Assembly (NCBI GenBank): GCA_028023455.1
Contig: JAQFVV010000014.1
Coordinates: 559,336-623,335, forward strand
DNA length: 64,000 nucleotides
From: Epiperipatus broadwayi
Lineage: Eukaryota > Onychophora > Udeonychophora > Euonychophora > Peripatidae
Reading direction: 5' to 3'
The position numbers were made by a program, and so were the translations under genes. Within the stretch, counting starts at the first letter, position 1. The number at the start of each line of letters is the position of its first letter. The notes beneath the pieces were generated by a model. The model saw only the letters and a list, made by a program, of their open reading frames with translations. It was not told the origin of the DNA and searched no databases. This document shows positions 24,490-35,579 of the stretch, one piece after another.

Positions 24490-24914
24490 TAAACAATACA
24501 TACAATTTTTTTTTTTGGATCCATTTCATATATGTGTATGCGATTAGGAGATTGATATTTGTGGAACAGTTGTACCCATAAAAGGGCATATTATAAAATA
24601 CTGCTAGTGCTAGAAATCTAGGGATTCACTTTGAACAAGTTAATATTTTGGTTTGATAGGCAAAGTAACAAGAAAATATAATCGTCTTAGTGAAAAATAG
24701 AAAGAAAGAGATTAAGGAATAGGGTTGAAAAGGGCTAGATAGTAAAATTCGACAGAGGACACAGTACTTCGGGGATGGGGAGCAGGTCTGGTACGTCTGA
24801 TATAGAAATAGTAATATAATATCTAAAAAGGGAGTCAGATGGAAGGGGTGAAAATAAAAATGTACAGAGGGGGAAAGGAGGAGTGGCCAATAGAGCATAT
24901 TAAAAGCCTACAAA

Positions 24915-25480
24915 GATAGTTTGATACCCATGGAATACCAGAGAAAGATAAAGTAATAATAGCATGCCACCACCTTGAAGGATATGCTGAGGCTTGGTGG
25001 AATTCACTTTTACACCAGCCACAGATTATAAAAAGGTTTGAAGAAGGCCTTCTGGAGGAAAGAGCTACAGGAGCACATTAGAGTACAGTTAATGAAGGAA
25101 AAGTTTCAAGAAAATAATGGAGAAGAATATGTACATTTTTTCAGGAGACAGGTGGCCACGCTAAAAACACTAGAAGCATGCAGACTGTCTGAAAAACAGA
25201 TTCTAAGAATAGTGTGCAGAAATCTATCAGAGGAAATCAGCTGGATGATAGAAATAAGGAGGGAGAAAACAGTGAAAGCGGTAGATAGATTATTGAGTCA
25301 GATGGAGGTAAGTAAACAGATGAGGCAAATTTATGAGCAAGGATTGAGGTCGGGAGAGCAGACAGGACTTCATGGAATAAGGAAAGGATATGGACAAGAG
25401 AAAAGGGAAATAGGAAATTTAGTGTGTTCATGGGAAGACAGAGTCCCAGGTTATGCATGTCAGACATGCCCCAAAATTTA
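24915..25480 (+). pseudogene. Gypsy gag-like region
   Basis: Gag packages the element's RNA. The segment opens with FDTHGIPEKDKV and then HLEGYAEAWWNSL (about 24975-25010), matching the L.G.A..WW signature of the retrotransposon gag domain. After a frame change near 25030 it continues in an open frame (25038-25610) with a helical, charged stretch and FRRQVATLKTLE. No CCHC zinc knuckle is recognisable; the C.SW...YAC..C run near 25430-25470 is only a distant candidate. The same frame runs straight into the protease. Confidence 0.65.
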
Positions 25481-25489
25481 CACAACAGT

Positions 25490-25810
25490 GAATCAAATCA
25501 AGATGGAGGCTCTTTTGGATTCAGGTAGTCAGGTTTCGGTGATAGCAGAAAGACAATACCACAGAATTTGGAAAGAACAATTGGATATACCTACCCTACC
25601 ATTCATGTAACAGTGGCCAATAAACGAAAAGCCAAGATTGAGTCCAAACAAATATGGCTAGATATTAAAATTGATGGAGAAAGCTGTCCACACGTCTTTT
25701 TGATAATGAAAGACTTGATATGCGACATTTTGTTAGGGTCAGATTTTTTGCATAAATATAAATGCGCTTTAGATTATGAAGGTGGCAAGCCACGTGTAAA
25801 GGGAAGGTAG
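25490..25810 (+). pseudogene. Gypsy aspartic protease (frame-shifted)
   Basis: The active-site loop is ALLDSGSQVSVIA (about 25509-25547), with the retroviral-type LLDSG in place of LVDTG. The C-terminal half continues in another frame with ICDILLGSDFLHKYKCALDY (about 25719-25780), the ILG.DFL segment typical of Gypsy proteases. The frame change lies near 25570-25600. Both halves of the fold are present, so only the frame is lost. It would cut the gag-pol polyprotein in a live element. Confidence 0.75.
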
Positions 25811-25951
25811 TTGAATTTTTGAGTGAGGGTTTATATAGGTCAGTCGGGGCATTGTGCATGGTGGAAGACCGTACAAATGACATCATTATGCAAAGGGTAC
25901 GAGAGGCAAAAGATGGCCATGGGAAGTTGGGAAAGCACATTGATGTAAACA

Positions 25952-26690
25952 TTGCAAGAATACCATCAAGTTTTCTTTGACAAACTGGGAATAATACTGG
26001 GTTTTGAACAGAGGATTAGAGTAAATGAAAACCAACCGTTTAAAGCCAGGTCATACCCTGTTCCTTATAAATATCGAACTGAAGTGAAAAAGCAAATAGA
26101 CCAGATGGTGGAAGGGGGCATTGTTTCAAAATGCTCATCAGCTTACTGTAACCCGTTGGTGGTCATGAGGAAGAGAAATGGTACAATCAGGCTGTGCCTC
26201 AATGCGAGACAACTGAACAAAATAACCGTTCCGATTGCAATGTTCCGCCACCCATACAAGAACTTCTGGGAAGGTTCAAGGAAAAAGAATATTTTCCAAC
26301 ATTTGACTTGACTGCTAGTTATTGGCAGATCAAGCTACACCCAAATGATTGTAAATATACCGCATTTCGATATGAGGGTTATTCATATCAGTTCAACCGA
26401 ATACCGTTTGCCTTATTTAACAGCGGGGTCGGGTTGCTATGATGTTTGGATCAGGTGTTATCCCCTGAAGTAAAAGAGATGATCACGATGTACGTGGATG
26501 ATGTGTTAGTGGCATAATACACCATAGAAGAGCATATAGGGCATATAACAATGTTCTTTGAAGTGCAAGGAAAAGGGGATTAAAATAAACTTAAAAAAGT
26601 ACATTGCTTCAGGAATAAGTTACGTTCCTAAGTCATATGGTAGGAGCACAAGGTATTAGGCCTTACCCTGATAAGGTCTCAGCCATTAGA
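25952..26690 (+). pseudogene. Gypsy reverse transcriptase
   Basis: Conserved Gypsy RT segments occur in order: ENQPFKARSYPVPYKYR (about 26025-26075), VSKCSSAYCNPLVVMRKRNG (about 26125-26184), IRLCLNARQLNKIT (usual form R.C.DYR.LN), then in a new frame FPTFDLTASYWQIKLHP (about 26295-26345, catalytic Asp present), YQFNRIPFALFNSG, and MYVDDVLVA (about 26490-26515, catalytic YVDD intact, followed at once by a stop). The expected D of the DYR motif is N here. At least four frame changes or stops disable it. Confidence 0.8.
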
Positions 26691-27486
26691 GAGTTTCCAG
26701 CACCCAAATCAGGAAACAAGTACGGTCCTTCCTTGGCTTGTGCAATTTTTATAACTGGTTTCAGGAACGATTTGCAGAACAAATGGAACCCTTGGTGAGG
26801 CTATTGAGGAAAGATGTAAGGTGGGAGTGGAAAGAGGAACAAGAACAAGCCTTCGAAAGGGTGAAGGCAGGATTTATTGAACACGTAGTGTTGGCATTTC
26901 CCAATTTTGAGAGGCCGTTCGTGGTGCAGACGGATAGTAGTGGGTATGGTTTGGGAGTAACAGTGTCACAAGTACAAGTGGTGGTCAGATAGGGGTGTAT
27001 TTCCTGAGCCAATTGATCAAGGGTCTTGAACTCCATTATACGGCAACTGAAAAGGAAGCTCTAGCAATTGTTTGGGCTTTCCAAAAACTTTGTACACTCT
27101 TGTTAGGATCAGAAGTCATTGTGGTCACTGACCCCAAAAGCTTGGAATTCATCAACCATAGTTACTTAACCAATAGTCGGTTAGTATGCTGGAGTCTATA
27201 CCTCCAAAAATATAACTATATAGTGAGGTATTGCAAGGGTTCAGAGAATATAGTGGCGGATATTTTCAGCAGGAACCCTATAATCTTAAAATCTCAACAT
27301 TTGCAGACAGAAAATTTATATATTGATGGTGTGAGCTCAGAAATGGATGGGGTTGAAAATGACCTTAAACAGCTGGCTCAACGCCAGAGAGAAGATGACC
27401 AATTGAAACAGGTAATTGAGTACATGGAGGATGGGGAGACCAAGGTTGTAGGTTGGTATGAATATAGATTGGACATTGTAAATTAG
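26691..27486 (+). pseudogene. Gypsy RNase H and connection region
   Basis: After the RT thumb (FLGLCNFYNWFQERFAEQME, about 26730-26790, usual form FLGL..YYR.F) comes VLAFPNFERPFVVQTDSSGY (about 26890-26950), in which the QTDSSG Asp is the first RNase H residue. Then, after a stop near 26993, YTATEKEALAIVWAF (about 27036-27080, catalytic Glu), VVTDPKSLEFI (third Asp) and GSENIVADIFSR (about 27240-27275, last Asp). All four catalytic acids are visible. In the live element this domain removes the RNA template after first-strand synthesis. Confidence 0.8.
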
Positions 27487-27504
27487 AGGGATCCATACTT
27501 CAAT

Positions 27505-28250
27505 ATAAAGTCATGAATGACCCAGAAGAATGGAGGCCAATCATACGTAGACCGATGACCGAGGCAGTGGTGACTCATGTCCACCAAGCGTATGGACACT
27601 ATGGGGTGTGGAAGACCAAACATTGGCTCAGGAAATGGTTTTATTGGCCCAGCATGCATGCTAAAACAGTTGCTGTCATTGGCCAATGTGAAATTTATCA
27701 GAGAGCCAAACCAGCAAACAGAAATTATGCAGCCCCAATGACATCCATAATACCAAAGAAACCACGGGAGATGGTAGCAGTGGACTATTATGGTCCATTG
27801 CCTGCATACAAAAAAAGAAGTATTTGTTGGTGGTATACGATTTGTTTTCCAAATTTGTGGCTGCATACCCAATAGCTCAAGCAAATACAAGGAACACTAT
27901 GCATATTAGAAAAGGAACACTTTCCATTAATGGGGAAATCCTAGATTATCCTCTCTGATCATGGGACTCCATTTACATCTGGAGTATGGGGAAGATGGGT
28001 ACAGAGATCAGGGATTCAACATATACTGACATCCATCTGGAACCCCCAATCAAAACCATGTGAATGAGTGATGCGCGAGCTGGGTAGATTGTTCAGAACT
28101 TACATCCCCACTAATCATAGAGGTTGGGTCAAAAAAATTAATGAGATACTCAACTATATTAATTGGGCATTTCTCTCCTATACAGTTGCACTGCGGCCAT
28201 GATGCTCCTCAATTAATACTGGATAATCTGTCATGAAGTGAGGAAAACTC
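27505..28250 (+). pseudogene. Gypsy integrase: zinc-binding and catalytic core
   Basis: The N-terminal zinc domain has HVHQAYGHYG (two His), WFYWPSM and CEIYQRAK, where the usual C..C pair is reduced to one Cys (the first reads G-Q-C and the second position is Tyr). The core begins with MVAVDYYGPLP (about 27772-27800, first catalytic Asp); the second Asp lies in LSDHGTPFTSG (about 27945-27985); and the Glu in NPQSKPCE (about 28040-28065). Frames change near 27810, 27910 and 28070. The lost Cys and the frame breaks show the protein is dead even though the DDE triad is still readable. Confidence 0.75.
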
Positions 28251-28320
28251 AGTAGATACTGAAAGTGATCAAAGACAGGCATATCACAACCTTATAAGAA
28301 AAAGCCAGAAGCGGAATAGA

Positions 28321-28545
28321 ATGCCAATGAGATACCATAGGTTCAAGGTGGGTGACCAGGTATTGATAAAGACACCACATGTCAGTGAGCCAGGGAAGTT
28401 CATATGTAAAAAATTCTGTAATTTGTGTGAGGGTCCATTCACCATTGTGAGATGTCGGGGAAATCATGCATTTTGGGTAGACACTGGACAGGAAATAAAG
28501 GGATCATATAATGCTCAGTCACTCAAACCCATACCATCAGAGTAA
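28321..28545 (+). pseudogene. Gypsy integrase C-terminal domain
   Basis: An open frame of 74 codons reads FKVGDQVLIKTPHVSEPGKF and later GPFTIVRCRGNHAFWV. This is the GPY/F-type module of Ty3/Gypsy integrases: an SH3-like DNA-binding domain with the family signature GP(Y/F).I. The stop is at about 28543-28545, about 70 bp before the polypurine tract. I see no chromodomain. Confidence 0.75.
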
Positions 28546-28613
28546 TAACTAGAATTATTTTGGGGTTTTAGTAGTGAGCCATTTAAATACTAAAATGGTA
28601 TTTAAAGGCTTTC

Positions 28614-28623
28614 AAAAGGGGGG
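28614..28623 (+). promoter_or_regulatory. Polypurine tract of the Gypsy element
   Basis: AAAAGGGGGG sits between the integrase stop and the presumed 3' LTR. It is the expected primer site for plus-strand synthesis. The LTR should begin just after it, near TATTATAACA. Confidence 0.6.
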
Positions 28624-30438
28624 TATTATAACAGGGCTGAGTTCAAACCCTGTTCTAAGTTAGAGGGTAATACTATTGAGCATACATAACTAATTAAATC
28701 AAGTGTAATATTAGGTAAATTGTTATTTTTCTTTTTCGTTGTGGTCTTGTATGCAGGCGCATATATATATATATATTTAAGTAAATAAATAAAAAACAGA
28801 TTGAAATATAAGAGGGATGGGGGATTATATGGTTTGTGCTCTGATAGTTATTTATACACGTGTTTATATTGCTGCATGAGTGAGTAAATGTAATAATTTT
28901 GTAAAAAGGAATAAAGTTATTTTAATTTAAAAAGAAATATTCCTAGATGGTCGACTAAAGGAAGAATGTTACAAATTATAAAAAAATAAATTAATTGCAA
29001 AGAAAGGACCCGGAAAGTTGCAGATCGCTATCTTGAGACAAAGACATTTTAATTAATAAAATAAAATGTTAAAAATAAGAGACAATGAATGGTCGAGTAT
29101 AGATCGCAAGGTAAATTGGAAATTCCTAAGCATAGATAAAAGAAACAAAGAGAAGAAAAGTTTTTGAAAAGATTTTCGTTTCGCAAACCACGTGGTTTAA
29201 TGAAAGAAGAAAGAACAATAATATAATTAATTAGAGTCGAGAAAGCTGAACTTAGTGGACTTCTAGAGCTGTGACTGCCATGAGCAGGATCATAGGAAAA
29301 AGTTAGTAAAAAGAAAAAAAGTTTATAATTGAAAAATCATGAACAGGCTGGGGCAGAAGAACAGAATGGGCCAGGCTATGCCATCCATCCTGCGGAGATA
29401 CTACCATCACTGTCAATGTAGGAGCGAAGCTTTTCCTAAAACTATGAAAAGAACATCATTCACTGGACACCATTGATTGCCTCATGGAATCTAACCAAAG
29501 AAAGAAATCTTTTAATCATATAGCGCAGCATGAAGCCTGTGGAAAATTGCTAATAATCTATACCCGGGTGAGATAAACGAGGTAAACCAAACATTTTCGT
29601 AAGTGATAGTAATTACGATAGAATGACAGCCTGTTAAGCTAAATTGCGCAGACGCTGTGAGAATGTTAATAAATGAATACCTTCGAACAACCACATGATA
29701 TAGTATTTATATAAGAGTAAAAGGAATCCCTATTTTGAATGAAAGCACATCCTATTAAATATATCGTAAAAGGGTTAAAGTAATTGAAGAGAAAGTTGAA
29801 ATAATACCCTGTATAAAGATACATTTTAATAGACAATGCCTGATTGAAAGTGTTTTCAAGCTATGATCTGTAATTTTGTGTATTGTTTATGAACTTATGC
29901 GAGTGTATTTTACATGTGGGTTATTTAATTATTCGGGCACAAACCAATATCCAATTACGGGGTTCTATGGGGTTTTTATTATTTGTTTTGTATTAATAAA
30001 TATTAAGTAGTGTTATAAATTTAATTGTGTGTGTCCGTGCTAATTTCTTAGAATAGTATTAAAAAGCAAAAAGTAGGAAAGCAAACGAATTGTTCATGCG
30101 CTACATGCGCATTTTTTTATATGTTCCCTCCACCTTTTTCCCACGGTCAATGACTACTACCCCTGAGTGAGCTAGCCAGAGATACAAGCTCTAATCACCA
30201 GAAATAGATACTCATCCTCTCCCAGCATAATTCTTGTAGGTAAGATTGGCGCTTGAGGTCATCATTGATGCTCATAAATATGCTGGGCGAGTAATTAAGA
30301 GTACATTGCAAAACCAACTACATATATATGTGTTCATATTATAATTTTTATTAAATAAAAGAGCAAAAACTTAGGTTTGAAATACGTAATGAACGTATAC
30401 TACATATATACGTGTTTACTCCAGGATAAACCATTACA
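28624..30438. other. Right part of the ~8.1-kb insertion; probable 3' LTR region
   Basis: No gene recognised. It is again richer in CpG than the flanks. A 45-codon open frame at 29339-29476 (starting MNRLGQKNRM) has balanced composition but no known domain. A plausible TGG-type primer-site-like sequence (TTGGCGCTTGAGGTC) lies near 30244, but it sits at the wrong end of the element. Confidence 0.45.
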
Positions 30439-30664
30439 ACTGATTACTCAAGCTTAAACTATATAGCATAACTTGAGTGAGAGAAAGTGAATGTATTTCT
30501 TCTGAGTTGTCTTATTTCATTACAATAAGAATAGAAAATTTTGCTAGATAATGCCAACAATATGTCATATTAGTCCTGAAAAATAATTTTAATACTTGAA
30601 ATGTTATAATATTTTAAAGGGAAGTTATTCAATAATATTTGGAAAATAAGTCTGGCCTACAGAA
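30439..30664 (+). repeat. 226-bp direct repeat, right copy
   Basis: It is 98-99% identical to 22124-22349 over the full length without gaps. It begins directly after ...CCATTACA and ends at ...CTACAGAA, where the flanks diverge. Confidence 0.9.
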
Positions 30665-30792
30665 TAAAAGCACAAACATTTTGAATCAATGGAATAAATG
30701 TAATATTATTAAAGGTCATAATCACAGATCTTGTAGTGTTTCTAAGTTGTTTTAAGTTCTTCTTTCCCAAGAAATTATTCAAGTTTGAAATG

Positions 30793-32371
30793 TAAACCAT
30801 TAAGCATCACATGATCACATTTTCTATACTAGCACATTAATTGTTGATAAACAGAGCAAAACTCTCCATACAGTATTGCCACCTGTGCTAAACAGAGTAA
30901 TCAATGGATGCCAGAAGGCTTGTGCATAAGATCCCTATCTAATGCCTACTCATCCAATATCCCCAGACTAGTTTCTGGCTTGTGGCCATCGTCAGTGAGG
31001 AGCTTTGGATCTGAGAGCACTGCATCTAGATCTTAGGATCTAATGCAACCCTCTAGCAACCACCTTTTATCTCTACTTAACTACAAAACTATGAGAATGA
31101 AATTGAAAACATAAAAAATATTTTCAATCTAAGCTCAATAGCTTACATAGTCATATGGGTCTGAACTCAGTTCAGCACCCATACCTTTTGGTGTCTTTGG
31201 CTCTTTTACAACCATAGCCACCAGTATCCTATTAGGCAGGATTGGTGTTAAACCATTAAGCATCACATGATCACATTTTCTATACTAGCACATTAATTGT
31301 TGATAAACGGAGCAAAACTCTCCATACAGTATTGCCACCTGTGCTAAACAGAGTAATCAATGGATGCCAGAAGGCTTGTGCATAAAATCCCTATCTAATG
31401 CCTACTCATCCAATATCCCCAGACTAGTTTCTGGCTTGTGGCCATCGTCAGTGAGGAGCTTTGGATCTGAGAGCACTGCATCTAGATCTTAGGATCTAAT
31501 GCAACCCTTTAGCAACCACCTTTTATCTCTACTTAACTACAAAACTATGAGAATGAAATTGAAAACATAAAAAATATTTTCAATCTAAGCTCAATAGCTT
31601 ACATAGTCATATGGGTCTGAACTCAGTTCAGCACCCATACCTTTTGGTGTCTTTGGCTCTTTTACAACCATAGCCACCAGTATCCTATGAGGCAGGATTG
31701 GTGTTAAACCATTAAGCATCACATGATCACATTTTCTATACTAGCACATTAATTGTTGATAAACAGAGCAAAACTCTCCATACAGTATTGCCACCTGTGC
31801 TAAACAGAGTAATCAATGGATGCCAGAAGGCTTGTGCATAAAATCCCTATCTAATGCCTACTCATCCAATATCCCCAGACTAGTTTCTGGCTTGTGGCCA
31901 TCGTCAGTGAGGAGCTTTGGATCTGAGAGCACTGCATCTAGATCTTAGGATCTAATGCAACCCTCTAGCAACCACCTTTTATCTCTACTTAACTACAAAA
32001 CTATGAGAATGAAATTGAAAACATAAAAAATATTTTCAATCTAAGCTCAATAGCTTACATAGTCATATGGGTCTGAACTCAGTTCAGCACCCATACCTTT
32101 TGGTGTCTTTGGCTCTTTTACAACCATAGCCACCAGTATCCTATTAGGCAGGATTGGTGTTAAACCATTAAGCATCACATGATCACATTTTCTATACTAG
32201 CACATTAATTGTTGATAAACAGAGCAAAACTCTCCATACAGTATTGCCACCTGTGCATAACAGAGTAATCAATGGATGCCAGAAGGCTTGTGCATAAAAT
32301 CCCTATCTAATGCCTACTCATCCAATATCCCCAGACTAGTTTCTGGCTTGTGGCCATCGTCAGTGAGGAGC
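30793..32371. repeat. Satellite array, 456-bp monomer, 3.5 copies
   Basis: Monomers start at 30793, 31249 and 31705 (each 456 bp); a fourth starts at 32161 and breaks off at 32371. All begin TAAACCATTAAGCATCACAT. Differences are a handful of single bases (for example AACAGAG/AACGGAG, CTATTAGG/CTATGAGG, and a TA inversion in copy 4), so the array is very homogeneous. No ORF of note spans a monomer. The unit is much less AT-rich than its surroundings. Confidence 0.95.
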
Positions 32372-33885
32372 ATTTGATAGATAGGTAGACCAATTATTTG
32401 TCTTACATTTTTTATTATTTAATTGTTATTTCTCTCTTCAAGAATGTCTCAGAAAAGTATAATATGGAGAAATATTATACTGGATAATTAGTTATTATTT
32501 TAATATAATTTTATTGTGGACATGTTTTTCTATATGCAATTGTGACAATAGAAATATCTGTTTGATATCAGGGAGTTAACAGCTCATTTTGAGTAGGGGT
32601 AATTGCATAAAATTTGTTATTTTATCTTTGCATTTTTAAGAAGTTATGAGGTCCATTTCCCAATAATTATTTTGCTCCAGACTTAAAGATTTGTTGTTTG
32701 TCCTAAACCAGACTTTTTATTTCATTTTATGTTCTAATGCCAAATACACTAAAGGGTTATTTTGACTTTGCTTCGCTAGAAATAATGAGGATTATTTAGT
32801 AATAATTATTACATTTCCAAGTTAAAATATTATACTTCGTCAGTAATGAGAGATTTATTTTTTTATTATATAACTTATTGATTAATGTTACAATTTTTCC
32901 TTATCAAATGTGATTTGAAATTGTTTTATGCATTATTATGCTTGTATACCTGTCTGTTATTTAAGCCAGTTACATAATTGTTGAACTAAAAATTGGAATG
33001 ACTTGCTTCAATCAGTTTCGGATGGTGTGATGTACCAAGAAGAATTGGAAGGGTTAGGGATTTATTTAAGAGTGAATTTTTTATATGCTTAGATTGAATT
33101 GTATTTAGTAGCTATGCAGAAAGAAATTATTTATATTATATATTGTACTATCAGGAATTGAGAGAGCTCTCCCTTAGTTTATTGAAATTTTTGTCATGAG
33201 TGGATTATATTTTTCAGATTAAGTAGTTGTATTTTATGATAATTATGGTATATGAAGTAAAGTAGTGTATTTCTCTTGTTTTTTGGTGATGAGACAAAGT
33301 CCACACCAGCATTTAAGCCTCAGAATTAGGCTAGGGAGTCTCTGTGTTTTGTTATTTAAATGATTAGAGTCAACAAAGTCTTCTTATCCCTCATGTATTC
33401 ATGTGGAATGTTTCCCCATCATTTATTCATAGCCAAGTGTGAGCTAGTTTGCTGATAAGAAAATAAAATAAAGGTAGAATTGATTTTTTCTCACAGAACA
33501 GCTGTAGTAGAATTAGTGTTAAAGCTTGATTGGCTATGGCATCATCCGTATTATGATGTTTTGTCCCAATTTCATAAGAAAATCATTTGGATTTAGCTAT
33601 GTTAATTATTTTATAACAGGTAGCACAATTCATACACATGCATAAAATGATATTAATTCAGAAGGTATGGAGAAAATCCATCATTGATTTGTAATTTTTT
33701 AATCTATGTTTCAAATCATATCATTAATTATTTTAGGTTTATACCATCAATTTTCAGAATGTTTCATCCTCATTTTGAATGAGCAAGAAAAAGAAAGGGT
33801 AGCCATTTAATAGAATTATTCATTTGATTTATGAAGGATAGCTTGACCTCTTACTCATAGATTTAAACCTCTCTTGTATTATTTT
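32372..33885. other. AT-rich non-coding DNA
   Basis: No gene recognised. It may include upstream LTR sequence belonging to the next entry. Confidence 0.4.
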
Positions 33886-33995
33886 TATGTGCATTTGAAG
33901 TAAAAATGCCAAGAATTTTAGTTTCATATTTTACTGCCAGTGTTTAATAGTTTTATTTTTCGTAAGCATATCAGAATTGGCGCCCATCATGGGGC
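33886..33995 (+). repeat. LTR-end-like fragment with primer-binding-site-like sequence
   Basis: The last 18 bases (33978-33995, TGGCGCCCATCATGGGGC) resemble the TGGCGCCC..GTGGGGC primer sites next to the 5' LTR of many animal LTR retrotransposons. The ~95 bp before it recur at 39197-39294. No gag or pol follows, so if real it is a stranded LTR edge. Confidence 0.35.
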
Positions 33996-35579
33996 AATCT
34001 TTAATAAACCACCAGTACCCTGAGAATTTTAAAAATGAATCATGACAGTAACATTTTTTTTCTGAAATAAGTATATTTTTGTATTAACATAAAGTTATAG
34101 GTTGAATTTTGTTTTGAAAGTACTGCCAGTAAGAAAAATTGCGCATATGTAAAGATAAATACGAAGAATAAAACAAAATAATTAAAACCTAATAATTAAT
34201 ATAAATCTTTTTTTTTTAAAAAAGTCTTATTTAAAATCCAAGCATTTAACATTCCTAAGTAATACTTAAAAGTAGAAGAAAAGAAACTAGGAAGGGAGGG
34301 GGCAGAAATTTAGCTGGTAGAAGGAATCAACAGTCAACAATTTTTTTTATCATTATATTTGTGTGTAATTACTGTTTTGTCTTTTAAAAAAAAGTTTTGT
34401 CCTTTTGAAATTTTCATATATAATCAATTTGTGTAATGTAATTACTAACACTAAGTAAATTCTTTTTTTTTTAATGTTTTTGTTTTTTGAGGAAGTTTAC
34501 TGATATGTAACGATATATAAATATGCCGCTACATTAATTTAAAATAAAAACTTTAAGTTCGCAAATAAAAATAAATTTATTAAAAACTAAAAGCTAAAAA
34601 AAAATTAAAGAGTTGTTCAATATATATATATATATTTGCACAGATGCAAAACTTCAAAAATTATTTCTTTTTTAAATAAAAAAAAAAGGTATTTGAATGT
34701 ACTTTTTTAGAAAAAAGTATAAGAAAAAGATAAAATATTTTTGTAAATGGAAATGATTGTTTTATAAATTAATTGAAAAGCAAACTAGCCCTTGGGGCTC
34801 TTATATAATTAAAAAGTCAGAGGAATGATATAGATAAGAGAATAAAAGGAGTTAGCTTGACCAATGTAAACACCAAGCCTCAGCTCAGACCCTAATGAAA
34901 ATGATGGATTAGTGACGTTTTGTTCATTGAATCCAGAGGATGATTATAAAAGGGAAAATATTGAAATGAAGGACAGTGCCAGACAGTTCCAGCTTGATTG
35001 TTTTTGAGAGGTCTGATAGGATGCACATATTATCCTCTCTCTCTATTGTACCGGTATAAATCCACCACGCTTACTCATACACAGTACCTGAGTTCAAACC
35101 CAGTCCACGTTTAAGAATAAATTCCAAAACGCCAACTAAATTCAAACCCAAACCCCGGTATGACCAACCGATGATGACTTTATAACAGCATGGGGTTATC
35201 CCTTTACTAGCTCAACTCAGAACACAGACTAAATTACTTACAGTTTTATATATAGCTCTATTATACTCTGGATATTGGTACGGTCATTAATGTAATGTAT
35301 ATATTTAAGTTGCCAATACAGACAGTAGGTGACTCAATAGACTTCGAGAGTAATGAGTTGGAAGACACAAAATTAGATTAAATAAATTGTTTAATAATAA
35401 ATAGAAAGCATAAAAATATAGTATTCAAAAGTACGGTAAGATTTCCATAAATATTCCCTTATAATTAGCTACTAGTCTTTAGTACTCATTTTACCTGGTA
35501 AACAAACTCATACCAATATTTGTGTAGCGAAATGATTGATGGGTGGCTAAGGGAATCAGAGCATTTGAGCATTGAAAAT
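33996..35579. other. Non-coding DNA
   Basis: No gene recognised. It is AT-rich until about 34800, then more balanced. It has a (TA)n run near 34619-34634 and the phrase GAGTTCAAACCCAG near 35090, which resembles a tRNA B box but without a matching A box. Confidence 0.4.

Larger units (their letters stand above)
22350..24899. other. Left part of the ~8.1-kb insertion; no ORF recognised
   Basis: This sequence is richer in GC and in CpG than the surrounding DNA up to about 23950, then becomes AT-rich. It should hold the 5' LTR and leader of the Gypsy element, but I could not match any part to the sequence after the polypurine tract. Two minisatellites and an (AT)n run lie inside. Confidence 0.5.
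24900..28640 (+). mobile_element. Ty3/Gypsy retrotransposon, internal gag-pol region (inactive)
   Basis: The domain order gag, protease, RT, RNase H, integrase is that of Ty3/Gypsy (Metaviridae). All domains lie on the plus strand, and a polypurine tract follows at 28614-28623. There are many frame changes and stops, but the domains are all present and easily read, so the copy is younger than the RTE fragments. No envelope-like ORF is seen between integrase and the polypurine tract. LTRs could not be identified. Confidence 0.85.

Noticed and set aside
29339-29476. 45-codon ORF as a gene
   Set aside because: Balanced composition, but no known domain, and it lies in the presumed LTR or 3' region of the retroelement.
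30244-30262. Primer-binding site near TTGGCGCTTGAGGTC
   Set aside because: It is downstream of pol, not upstream of gag, and the match to a tRNA 3' end is short.
22124-30664. The 226-bp repeats as the LTRs of the Gypsy element
   Set aside because: The polypurine tract lies 1.8 kb before the right copy, no purine tract adjoins it, and the ends lack TG...CA.
30793-32371. Regularly spaced repeats as a CRISPR array
   Set aside because: The 456-bp units abut with no unique spacers and the DNA is animal-type; it is a satellite.
35080-35110. tRNA gene from a B-box-like word
   Set aside because: No A box or cloverleaf could be built around it.
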